Positions 34,405-43,400 of a DNA stretch of 64,000 nt are shown in pieces. Position 1 is the stretch's first letter, and each line of letters begins with the position of its first letter. The translations under genes and the position numbers were made by a program. The DNA is from SPDF01 sp963699825 (GTDB lineage: Bacteria > Gemmatimonadota > Gemmatimonadetes > Gemmatimonadales > GWC2-71-9): contig CAVOVI010000011.1 in NCBI GenBank assembly GCA_963699825.1, forward strand, positions 61,842 to 125,841. The letters run 5' to 3'. The notes under the pieces were generated by a model that was given only the letters and a program-made list of their open reading frames with translations, was not told the DNA's origin and ran no database searches.

Positions 34405-35646
34405 TTATTCGGCGCGGAGCGCCACGATGGGATCCAGCCGGCTGGCCCGCGTCGCGGGGTACACCCCCGCCACGACCCCGACGAAGATGCCGAGCGCGAC
34501 GCCAACGAGGATCGACCAGGGGGCGACGGCGGCCGGCAGCGGGGAGAGGGCGCGGACGGCAAAGGCCAGCAGGATTCCTGCACCGATGCCGAGCGCCGCC
34601 CCGACCACCGACAGCGTGGCCGACTCGACGACGAACTGGGCGAGGATGTCGCGCCGCTTGGCGCCGAGCGCCTTCCGGATGCCGATTTCCCTGGTCCGCT
34701 CGGAGACCGCCATGAGCATGATGTTCATGATGACGATGCCACCGACCACCAGCGAGATGGCGACGAGCCCCGGCAGAGCCATGAAGAGAATTCTGGAGAA
34801 GCGCTTCCACCCCTCGAGGGCGCCCTCCGCCGTCTGCAGGTAGAAGTTGTTTTCCTGCGCCGGCTTGAGCTGGCGCCGGATGCGCATCATCGCCTCGACC
34901 TCGGCCATCGCGGCCACCATCTCGCCCGGCCCGGCGGTCTGGATCTGGATATCGTCGAGGATGTTGATCGGGCAGATGTGACGCCGCGCCGGTGCGGTGT
35001 ACGGCATGATGGCGAACTTGTCCAGCGAGATCCCGAACATCGTCCCCTGCTTGGCCACGACACCGACGATCCGGTACGGAAGCCCCGCGATCGTGACCTC
35101 CTTGCCGACCGGGTCCTCACCGGCATAGAGCTTCTCCGCGACGAGATCGCCCAGGACCACGACCGGCTGCGCGGCACGGACCTCCTGCGCGGTGAACGCC
35201 CGCCCGTTCACGATCTCGAAATTCTTGATCTTGAAGTACGTCTCCTCCGTCCCCACCAGGTCGATGTCCTTGGCGGTCTTGCCGTTGTAGCTGAGCGGCA
35301 TCCGGTCGGCGCAGTACATCGCGACCGTCGCGGGGGTCTGGAGGCGGGCCTTGATGTAGTCGGCGTCGCCATACGTAATGCGCGGACGACGGCGCCAGCT
35401 GAGCCACGTCTCCCGGGTGACGTCCCCGGTGGTGATCCCCGGCCGCTGCCGCACCTGGAAGACGTTCAGGCCGATCAGCCGGTTCGCGAACTGATCCTCC
35501 ATGTACACGTTCATCCCCTGCACGATCGAGACGACGGCGATCAGGAACATGACCCCGATGAGCACGCCGATCAGCGAGAAGAAGCTCTTCAGCTTCTGCG
35601 CGCGGATGGTGCGGAGCGCCATCGTGACTGCTTCCCAGATCGGCAT
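34405..35646 (-). CDS. MacB-like ABC permease (first of array)
   Basis: 413 residues from ATG 35646 (MPIWEAVTMALRTIRAQKLKS), 4 bp after the ATPase stop. Helix SFFSLIGVLIGVMFLIAVVSIV, a periplasmic core with YMEDQFANRLIGLNVFQVRQ, then three helices around SERTREIGIRKALGAKRRDIL. The end is GVYPATRASRLDPIVALRAE. It forms the transport channel with the adaptor and ATPase encoded just upstream. Confidence 0.9.
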   Translation of the reverse strand: MPIWEAVTMALRTIRAQKLKSFFSLIGVLIGVMFLIAVVSIVQGMNVYMEDQFANRLIGLNVFQVRQRPGITTGDVTRETWLSWRRRPRITYGDADYIKARLQTPATVAMYCADRMPLSYNGKTAKDIDLVGTEETYFKIKNFEIVNGRAFTAQEVRAAQPVVVLGDLVAEKLYAGEDPVGKEVTIAGLPYRIVGVVAKQGTMFGISLDKFAIMPYTAPARRHICPINILDDIQIQTAGPGEMVAAMAEVEAMMRIRRQLKPAQENNFYLQTAEGALEGWKRFSRILFMALPGLVAISLVVGGIVIMNIMLMAVSERTREIGIRKALGAKRRDILAQFVVESATLSVVGAALGIGAGILLAFAVRALSPLPAAVAPWSILVGVALGIFVGVVAGVYPATRASRLDPIVALRAE

Positions 35647-35650
35647 CGGT

Positions 35651-36352
35651 TCAGGCCGCCCGTGGCTGGTTGAGGACGTCGCTCTCCACCCGGCCGTCAC
35701 GCAGCACGACCACGCGCTCGGCGTGGGCGGCGATGTCCGCCTCGTGGGTGACCATGATCAGCGTCTGCCCTTCGCGGTGCAGGCTCTCGAAGACCCGCAT
35801 GATCTCGTCGCTGGTGGAACTGTCGAGGTTGCCGGTCGGCTCGTCGGCCAGCAGGATGGAGGGGCGATTGACCAGTGCGCGCGCAATCGCCACCCGCTGC
35901 CGCTGGCCGCCGGAGAGCTCGTTGGGGCGGTGGTGCATCCGGTCCGCCAGTCCCACGCGCTGCAACGCCTCCTCCGCCCGCGCCCGCCGCTCGCGCGCGG
36001 TCGTCCCCGCGTACACCAGCGGGAGCTCGACGTTGTGCAGCGCCGTCGCGCGGGGAAGGAGGTTGAACGTCTGGAAGACGAACCCGATTTCCTTGTTGCG
36101 GACTCGGGCCAGGGCGTCGTCGCCCATGCGGGACACTTCCTGGCCGTTCAGCCAGTACTCGCCGCCTGTCGGGGTGTCCAGGCAGCCGATCATGTTCATC
36201 AGCGTGGACTTGCCCGAGCCGGAGGGACCCATGATCGCCACGTACTCGTTGCGGCGAATCTCGAGATCGAGGCCCCGAAGCGCCTGGACCACCTCGGCGC
36301 CCATTTCGTAGGAGCGGGTGAGATCGCGAACCGCGATGACAAGATCACTCAT
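35651..36352 (-). CDS. ABC transporter ATPase (MacB/LolD type)
   Basis: 233 residues. Walker A GPSGSGKST near 41. Then the Q-loop FVFQTFNLLPR, the signature LSGGQRQRVAIARAL, Walker B ILLADEPTGNLDSS and the switch His in MVTHEADIAAHAERV. This is the only ATPase for four permeases downstream, so it probably serves all of them. Its ATG overlaps the adaptor stop (ATGA at 36349-36352). Confidence 0.95.
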   Translation of the reverse strand: MSDLVIAVRDLTRSYEMGAEVVQALRGLDLEIRRNEYVAIMGPSGSGKSTLMNMIGCLDTPTGGEYWLNGQEVSRMGDDALARVRNKEIGFVFQTFNLLPRATALHNVELPLVYAGTTARERRARAEEALQRVGLADRMHHRPNELSGGQRQRVAIARALVNRPSILLADEPTGNLDSSTSDEIMRVFESLHREGQTLIMVTHEADIAAHAERVVVLRDGRVESDVLNQPRAA

Positions 36353-37632
36353 GACTTCTTGCTCCCGCCCGGCGCGGGCATCTTCGCCGCGCGGACCTTG
36401 GCGCTGTCCTGCAGGTCGCGGATGGTCTGGTAGGTCCCGGCCACGATCGAGTCGCCGAGTTGCACGCCCGACACCACCTCGAAGTACTCCTCGCCCGCGA
36501 TGCCGACCTTGACCGGGGTGAAGGTGGCGATGCCTTCCCGCACGACGAAGACGCCTTCCGTGTCGGTCATCTTCTTGGCCGACGTATCGGCGGCTTCGCT
36601 GGCGGCCGGCGCACTCTCGTTCGGCACCGCCGCATGCTGCCGCACCGTCAGCGCGATGATCGGCACGCTCGGCACCTGCGCGCGGGTGTCGGTGATGATC
36701 TTGGCCGTGGCGCTGAGGTCCGGACGGATGTCCTCCGGCGGATTCGAGATCGTGATCTCGACGTCGAAGTCCACCGCGCGGTCCGAGGAACCGCCGGCGG
36801 TCGCCGTCGCGGTGAGCTGGGCGCTGTTGCTGATTTCGGTGACGCGTCCCACGAAGGCGGTATCGGGGAAGGCGTCGATGGTGACCCGGACCGAATCGCC
36901 GAGGGCCAGCCGCACGACGTCGGTCTCGTCGACCTGCACCTTGGCCAGGATGACGGAGAGATCGGCCACCGTCATCAGGAGCGCCGTTTCCCGCGAGAAG
37001 GTTCCGGGCACGGCGACTTCGCCGACCTCGACGTTCAGCCGGGTGACCCGCCCTTCCAGCGGGCTGATGAGCCGGGTCTTGGCCAAACGGTCCTTCGCGT
37101 CCTGGACGGAGGCGCGATTCTGCGCGACCTGGGCGTTGGCCGCGTTCAGGTTCGCCTTGGCCACGTCGAAGGACGTTTCGGACTGCTCCACCGCCTCGGT
37201 GGAAATCAGGTTGGGGCTGCTGGTGCTGAGCTCACGAGCGCGACGGACGGTTCGTTCGGCCTGGTCGTAGTTCGCCTTCGCCTGTACCTGGGCGGCGACG
37301 GAGGCTGAGAGCAGGGCCTCGGTACGTGCGAGCGCCGCGTCATACTCCGCCGGATCGATCTGGAGCAGGAACTGCCCCCGCTTGACCCAGTCGCCTTCCT
37401 TGACCGCGATCTGCGTGATGCGCCCAGTGATGTCGGCGCTGATGTCCACCTTCGTCTGCGGCTCGATCCGCCCGCTGGCCGTGACGGACGCCACGAGGTC
37501 CTGCGGCTGGACGGTATCAAACCGGACCTCGACGGCCCGCTTGTTCCGGTTGGCCGCGGTCAGGAAGAAAAGCCCGCCGACCACGACGATCAGGATACCG
37601 GCGATAAGTCCGAACTTGGTGCGACGTGACAT
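36349..37632 (-). CDS. Periplasmic adaptor (MacA-like, HlyD family)
   Basis: 427 residues. N-terminal membrane anchor (FGLIAGILIVVVGGLFFLTAA). Lipoyl half-motifs GRITQIAVKEGDWVKRGQFLLQIDP and LISPLEGRVTRLNVEVGEV flank a long alpha-hairpin (about 100-190). A beta-barrel domain and a membrane-proximal domain (EYFEVVSGVQLGDSIVAGTY) follow. It would link the MacB-like permeases to the TolC channel encoded 14 bp upstream. Confidence 0.92.
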   Translation of the reverse strand: MSRRTKFGLIAGILIVVVGGLFFLTAANRNKRAVEVRFDTVQPQDLVASVTASGRIEPQTKVDISADITGRITQIAVKEGDWVKRGQFLLQIDPAEYDAALARTEALLSASVAAQVQAKANYDQAERTVRRARELSTSSPNLISTEAVEQSETSFDVAKANLNAANAQVAQNRASVQDAKDRLAKTRLISPLEGRVTRLNVEVGEVAVPGTFSRETALLMTVADLSVILAKVQVDETDVVRLALGDSVRVTIDAFPDTAFVGRVTEISNSAQLTATATAGGSSDRAVDFDVEITISNPPEDIRPDLSATAKIITDTRAQVPSVPIIALTVRQHAAVPNESAPAASEAADTSAKKMTDTEGVFVVREGIATFTPVKVGIAGEEYFEVVSGVQLGDSIVAGTYQTIRDLQDSAKVRAAKMPAPGGSKKS

Positions 37633-37646
37633 GTGCGTCCTCGGGA

Positions 37647-39005
37647 TTAACGAAGGGGTTGCCCGACCGCCTCTTCCAGCGCGACCACGGCCTTGTGATA
37701 TCCATAGATGGCGTCGACATAGGTGCCATCGGCGCGCTGTACTGCACCTTCAGAGTCCGACAGTTCGAGCGCGGTGCCCTGGCCGAGTCGGTACCGGTCC
37801 TGGGCCAGACGGAGCTGGTCGGCGGCAGCGGCCTTGTTCGCTTCCGCGACCCCGATGGCCTGGTAGGCGGCGCCAATCGCCAAGTACCTGCTGGTCACCT
37901 GCGACCGCACCAGCAGCGACTGGGCCCGCACCTGCTCCATCGCGTCGTCGCGCCGGGCCTTGGCCTCGGACACTCGGGTCTCACGCTGCAAGCCATCGAA
38001 GATCGGCAGCGACAGGCCGGCAAAGAGTTGGAACGGCTGCGTGGTGAAGTCCCACGGGAAGGTCTGGAGTGAGTCCTGGTCGGTGTACTGCTGTGTGTAC
38101 CCGTTCCAGCCGGCAGAGGCCCGCAGGGTGGGGAAGTACTCGCTCTTGACCACACTCAGGCTGTACTTGCTCACCTGCGCCGAGGCTTCGGCTGCGAGGA
38201 GATTCGGATTCACTGTGGCGGCGGTGTTGAGCAGCGAGTCCAGCGAGTAGGACGGTTCCGACACGGGGAACGAGTCGGTGAGCACCGCCGTCTCGAACCC
38301 ATCGGGGGCATTCACGCCCATCAACTGAAAGAGCTGCAACCGCGCATCGGCATTCTGCTGTTTGGCGACCAGGAGGTCCACTTCCGACTGGCCAAGAGTC
38401 ACTTCCGCCTGGCGCGTGTCAAGCATCGTGGCCTGCCCCACCTGGTACCGGGCCTTCGCCAGGTCGAGGAAGACCTTGTTGCGGGCGACCTGCTGAGTCA
38501 CGACGTCGATTCGTGCGTTGGTCTGCAGGACGTTCAGGTACTGGGTGTTAACGGCGGAGCGGAGCTGGATGTTGGCGGCCGCGATCTGCTCCTGGGTCGC
38601 CCGCAGGCCGGCGCGGGATTGGGCCGGGCCGTACAACACACGCCCGTTCAGGTTCCACCCGAGGTCGATGCTGTAGCTCGACCCGATCGAGGACGACGTC
38701 TTGATGACGTTAGTACCGCCGAAGTTCGAGGAACCAGAGCCGGTGTAGTTAAAACCACCGGAAATCGAGGCACTCGGGATGAACGTCGCGTAGGCGCTCT
38801 TGACCGCCATGTTCGCCGGGCTCTCGTTGTTGAGCCACTGGAGATACTCGGGATTGTTGGCCAGGGCGGAACTGATCGCGTCCTGGAGCGAAATGCCGGC
38901 GGTCGGCGCTGGTTCAAGCGTCGCCGTCGGTGCGGTGGTCTGCTGTGCGACGGCCAGGCTCGGAGCGAACAGGCCGACCAGGAGCACCCGCTTCCATTGC
39001 ATCAT
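37647..39005 (-). CDS. TolC-family outer-membrane channel (MacAB-type operon)
   Basis: 452 residues from ATG 39005 with GGGGA upstream. Signal peptide MMQWKRVLLVGLFAPSLAVAQ. Two repeats of paired helices and strands carry SLQDAISSALANNPEY and, in the second half, SLDSLLNTAATVNPNLLAAEAS. Ends YHKAVVALEEAVGQPLR. First gene of the tripartite export operon. Confidence 0.92.
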   Translation of the reverse strand: MMQWKRVLLVGLFAPSLAVAQQTTAPTATLEPAPTAGISLQDAISSALANNPEYLQWLNNESPANMAVKSAYATFIPSASISGGFNYTGSGSSNFGGTNVIKTSSSIGSSYSIDLGWNLNGRVLYGPAQSRAGLRATQEQIAAANIQLRSAVNTQYLNVLQTNARIDVVTQQVARNKVFLDLAKARYQVGQATMLDTRQAEVTLGQSEVDLLVAKQQNADARLQLFQLMGVNAPDGFETAVLTDSFPVSEPSYSLDSLLNTAATVNPNLLAAEASAQVSKYSLSVVKSEYFPTLRASAGWNGYTQQYTDQDSLQTFPWDFTTQPFQLFAGLSLPIFDGLQRETRVSEAKARRDDAMEQVRAQSLLVRSQVTSRYLAIGAAYQAIGVAEANKAAAADQLRLAQDRYRLGQGTALELSDSEGAVQRADGTYVDAIYGYHKAVVALEEAVGQPLR

Positions 39006-39141
39006 GAATGAATCCCCAGTGTCGTCAGTCGGTGGAAATGGTTGTGCGCCCCCTACGAAGCGGGCACACAAGGAGTTTCAGCTTGGGACGAACTGGGTGG
39101 AAGATAATACGAGACAACGACTTCGGAGGGAGGATCCTCGG

Positions 39142-39774
39142 CTACTTCGACTGGCGAATCGCGGAGACACCATCGGAGAGGACAACCCGCATCAGGCGCC
39201 CGGATGCATCCAGCGTGAGCGTCCCGGTGACCACGCCGTTCAGGTCGATGGTGGTGGCGTCAGCCCGGGTGGCGGTCAACTGCCCGCGGCGCCCTGATCG
39301 TGGGAAGAGGACCTGCATCCGCGCCCCTGCGGATGTCGCCCGCCGCGCGACGATCCCGTAGGGCGCGAAGAGGCTGTCATCGAGGATGACGATGCCTGCC
39401 GCACGCGGGTATTCCCGTACCGATTCGGCCGTCGAGGTCGACTGGCGGATGGTCAGGTTGTCCTTGAGGGCCGCGCCGAGAACCCGGTTCACACCGCTCG
39501 GCTGCCGGGTGTCGATCTGGAGGGCGACAACCACCCCGCCCGGCCCCTGCTCCAGCATCGCCTGGATCTGGACGACGGGACCCGCGGCGGGGTATCGGGC
39601 GAAGGACGCCAGAACGCCCCCACCATCTCCATCGGACGAGGGCTGGTAGGTGAACTCCTCCCGGCCCAGGGACGTTTCGCCGCGCTGGATGGTGAACACA
39701 CCACGGTCGGCCTGCTGGGCCGCGAGCGTGGAGACGCTGCAGAGTGCGCAAAGGAGCAGGTGCCGGATTCGCAT
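39142..39774 (-). CDS. Secreted beta-rich protein, unknown
   Basis: 210 residues; the ATG at 39774 overlaps the creatininase stop (ATGA). Signal peptide MRIRHLLLCALCSVSTLAAQ. The mature protein starts GVFTIQRGETSLGREEFTYQP and has two repeats of long strands (VVVALQIDTRQPSG, TGTLTLDASGRLMRVVLS), resembling the DUF3108/LolA-like lipid-sheet pattern. I cannot assign it. Its co-translation with creatininase and closeness to the export operon (136 bp upstream of TolC) may be chance. Confidence 0.72.
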   Translation of the reverse strand: MRIRHLLLCALCSVSTLAAQQADRGVFTIQRGETSLGREEFTYQPSSDGDGGGVLASFARYPAAGPVVQIQAMLEQGPGGVVVALQIDTRQPSGVNRVLGAALKDNLTIRQSTSTAESVREYPRAAGIVILDDSLFAPYGIVARRATSAGARMQVLFPRSGRRGQLTATRADATTIDLNGVVTGTLTLDASGRLMRVVLSDGVSAIRQSK

Positions 39775-40427
39775 CAGGACTCCTGGTGCAGGCAACGGAC
39801 CGCAATACGGTCCAGGATGAACTCGTACAGGCGTGCCCCTTTCTCTGGTGAGGAGAGCGAGGGCGTGGCCCGCACTGTGTCCTCCGCAACTTCCATGCGC
39901 ACGAGCTCCGGCGCGAGGTACAGAAGCAGGGAGGTGTCAAGTTCGCCCCCGTGAGCCGGCAGTCCCGGTTGCTCGAGGCGCGTCCCGAAGTCGAGCGAAA
40001 AGACGTCGACGACCTGCACGCGGGCGTTCTTGACCAGGAGGGTGCTCAGCGCCTCCTGGTGCGCTTCGTGCCCCTCGGCGGTGATGAGGATGAACTCCTG
40101 CACGCCGCTCCCGACCTCCCAGGCCTCCACCAGCTCATTCATCAGGCGGTGCAGTGTCTTTCGCCCGAGCGGCGCGCTGCCGGGGAGTGGCCGATGCGGG
40201 TCCCGGTTGGCGGCGTACTCGACAGCCGGCGCGCGGACAATGCCGAAACGCGCCGAGAGATCGTCGGCGAGGCGCTCGACGATAATCGTGTCGATCCCGA
40301 GCGGGAGGTGGGCGCCGTGCTGCTCGGTGGAGCCCACGGGAAGGATCAAGGTCGGCCGGCGGGCGAAGCAGCGCGCCACCTCGACCGGGGTCATCTCCTT
40401 GAGCCGGCAGGGCATAGTCGAACTCAT
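39774..40427 (-). CDS. Creatininase-family amidohydrolase
   Basis: 217 residues from ATG 40427. Metal motifs are PVGSTEQHGAHLPLGIDT near 25-42 and ITAEGHEAHQEAL near 105, plus PAHGGELDTSLLL near 155. The family hydrolyses small cyclic amides (creatinine, formamidopyrimidines, mycofactocin precursors); the substrate here cannot be told. TATTAT (40440-40435), whose last base lies 8 nt before the start, suggests a nearly leaderless transcript from the shared divergent promoter. Confidence 0.85.
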   Translation of the reverse strand: MSSTMPCRLKEMTPVEVARCFARRPTLILPVGSTEQHGAHLPLGIDTIIVERLADDLSARFGIVRAPAVEYAANRDPHRPLPGSAPLGRKTLHRLMNELVEAWEVGSGVQEFILITAEGHEAHQEALSTLLVKNARVQVVDVFSLDFGTRLEQPGLPAHGGELDTSLLLYLAPELVRMEVAEDTVRATPSLSSPEKGARLYEFILDRIAVRCLHQES

Positions 40428-40430
40428 CCT

Positions 40431-40443
40431 GCGTATAATACGC
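40431..40443. promoter_or_regulatory. Shared palindromic -10 between creatininase and histidine kinase
   Basis: GCGTAT-A-ATACGC is a perfect inverted repeat that reads TATAAT on the plus strand (40434-40439) and TATTAT on the minus strand. The plus start codon GTG is 7 nt downstream; the minus ATG is 8 nt downstream. There is no room for a Shine-Dalgarno on either side. Confidence 0.6.
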
Positions 40444-40445
40444 GG

Positions 40446-43400
40446 GTGAACCGCTCCCCGCATCGCTGGTGGCTTGCCTGGGCTGCCCTGACGGTCGTCG
40501 CCGCCGGGGAGTGGCTGCGCACGCCGATCATGGCGTGGGTCGTGATCGCGTCGATCGGGGCCGTAGTGGCGCTCTGGTGCCTCCGCCCCTGGGTCAGCTG
40601 GCCCGCGCGAGTGGTCGGCGCGGCGCTCCTGATCCTGGCGCTGGCCCCGGTCATCACCGAGTGGCGTCTCGCCCAGCTCGAGGCCTACTGGCCTGTCATT
40701 CAGCAGGCGCGGGTCGATCGGGCGACTGATCGGCTCGAGGGCGACCTGCACGCCGCCTACCTCCTCGCCTCCCGGCTCGCCGACGAAGCCAGCGCGGCGC
40801 CTCCCAATCTGGAGCAGGCTTTTCCCGCGTTGGAACGATCGGTGGCAGACGCGGGGCTCGAAGCCGGGGTCGCGATCCTCGACGAGACGGGCCGAGTGCA
40901 GGCCTGGGCGGGATCGCACCGCCTGGCCCCACGGGGAGACGGTCGTCCCGTCTCGACGCCGGACAACCCCTTCTATCTGGTGCTGGAAGTCACGCGGGAC
41001 GCGCCGCTCGAGCGACGTGCGGTCGGGTCCGTCGTGGTGTGGGCCTCCTCTGCCGTGCCCGAGCGGGTGAAGTCGGTGACCGAGGATTTCCGGGCGCGCA
41101 CCGGTGTGGGCCTGCGAGTCTATCCCGCCGGCACCGCCCCCGACGGTCCCGGCGTCTTCGACTACTCCGAACCGACGACGGCTGGATCACGCCTTCTCTT
41201 CAGCGTCGAACCAGTACCTCCAGTGCTCGAGGAGGTCACCTCGGCGATGCGGACGGGCGGCGCTCGTGCCACCGCATGGGTGCTGCTCCTGACTCTCCTC
41301 CTGACCGCCGTCGTGTCCGGGACGACCCTGGTACGCTATGCGGTCCTGGTCCTCAGTGTCGGGCTCCTCGCCCGGGCGCCGATCGGTCCACTGCTGGGAC
41401 TCGATCTCTTCTTCTCACCGATGTCGTTCTTCCGTCCCGCACTGGGGCCGATGGGGAGTTCAGCCGGGGCGCTTGCCACCCTTGCTCTATTGTGCACCCT
41501 CCTGGCGGTGGCACTCTGGAATCATCCGCCGCGTCGGCGATGGTATTCCGTTCCGCTTGGCATTCTCCTCCTGCTCGTCGCCCCGGTGGTGTTGCGCTAC
41601 TTCTCGCGAGGGATCACCCCTCCGCCCGGTGGTGTCTCCATTGGCCTCTGGCTCGGCTGGCAGCTGACGCTTGCGCTCGCGGCCATGGCGCCGGCGGTCA
41701 TCGCGGCGGCCCTTTTCCGGGGAGCGCCGGCCAGGCAGGGGGGGCCGACGGCGGTCTGGGTAGGGATGGCTTTGACGATCGTCGCTGCCGGCGCCGGACT
41801 GTACGTCTGGCAGCCGGGGACAGGGTGGGAGGGCTGGTACATCTTCCTCTGGCTCCCAGGGCTGTTGCTTGTGACGAGGCCTGCGGCCCGCAGCGTGACC
41901 ATCGTCGGGATCGCAACCGTCGCGGGGAGTGCGGCTGCGCTGCTCACCTGGGGCGCGATGACCGACAGCCGGCTCGAGGCCGCGCAACAGGATGCCATGC
42001 GCCAGGGGCCCAGCGTGGATCCCGTCGTCGTCCCGCTGCTCAATCATGCCGGCGAGAAGCTGCGCGCGACCCCGGCGCCGCGAGACGCCTCGCAACTCTA
42101 CATCCGGTGGCTCGAGGCGCGGGCGGAACTCACCGGGTATCCGGCCCGCCTCGCCATCCGGCGGCCCGACGGGAGCGTGTCCGCCGCCCTGGCGCTGGAC
42201 TCACTCGACTTGCCGGAGGACACTGTGGCTGCACTGGCGGTCGCGCTGCCTCCCGGTGACTCGCTGCGCATCACGACCGTCCGGGGGGTGCCGGGGGTCT
42301 ACCAGGTGCTGGCGCTCCGCCTGGCATCGGAGGACCTCCTCACTGTCGCCATCGGACCCAAGACCAGTCTCCTCGTCCCCGATCGTCTCGGCTCGCTGCT
42401 GAACCCCGCCGCACTCGCGGAGCCGTCCTATCGGATGACGCTGTCTCCCCCGACACCGGGGCTGACGCCCGACGCGCGACGGCTCAAGTGGAGGCGGGAG
42501 GGGTGGTCGGTCCACGGAGAACGCGCCGTGGATATGCCGGGCGGCGTCCGCGGCACACACGCCGACGTTGACCTGCGGGGCGCGTTCCCATTGCTGGTCC
42601 GTGGCGCGCTGGTGGTGGCGTTGGATGCGGTGGTGCTCGCACTGATGTGGCTTCTCGCCGAGGCGATCGCCGGCATGCCGCCGGCGCTCCCGAGCTGGAA
42701 CCGGATGCGGCGCTCGTTTCGCATCCGTGTCGCACTCGCGCTTTCGGCGTTCTTCCTGGTGCCAGCCGTCGGCTTTTCGCTCTGGGAACTCTCCCGGCTG
42801 AACACGGACGCGGCCCGGCAGCGGGATGAGGCCATCACCCAGGTGCTGCGCGACGTGGTGGCGGTCTCGAACGATCCCTCCGCGGTACCGGCGGTTCCCG
42901 AGGTCGCGCTCGACCGGCTCGCTGGGCGATTCCACTCCGACCTGGCGGTCTACCGCGGAGGCACGCGGGTCGCCGCCACCGATTCTGTCCTGGCCTCCCT
43001 CGCGATCCTGGCGCCGTTGCAGGACGCCGCTGCGTACCAGGTCATGGCATTCGATGGTGAGGTCGAAGCGGCCGCCGACGAACCGTTGCTGGGACGTGGC
43101 GGACGGGTGGGCTACCGCGTCGAGCGCCCGGGGCCCGGCGACCGCCTCGTCGTCCTCGCCGCGCCACGCAGCGCCGAAATGACTCGGCTCGCCGCGAGCC
43201 AGGCCGATGTCGGCTGGCTCCTGCTCCTGGCCACGGTGCTCGGCCTGACCGCGGCGCTGGCCGCCGCGAGAGGGGTCGCGGAGGCGCTCGCGCGGCCGGT
43301 CGCCGATCTGCGTCGCGCGGCGCTGGCCCTCGGTCGGGGCGAACCGCAGCCGAAGGGAACGGCGCCGCCGCCCGTCGAATTCGAACCGGTGGTCGCGGCC

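Noticed and set aside
39951..40445. Extension of the histidine kinase upstream through the creatininase gene
   Set aside because: The residues are the antisense of creatininase; the GTG at 40446 sits 7 nt after a perfect TATAAT and begins a normal membrane segment.
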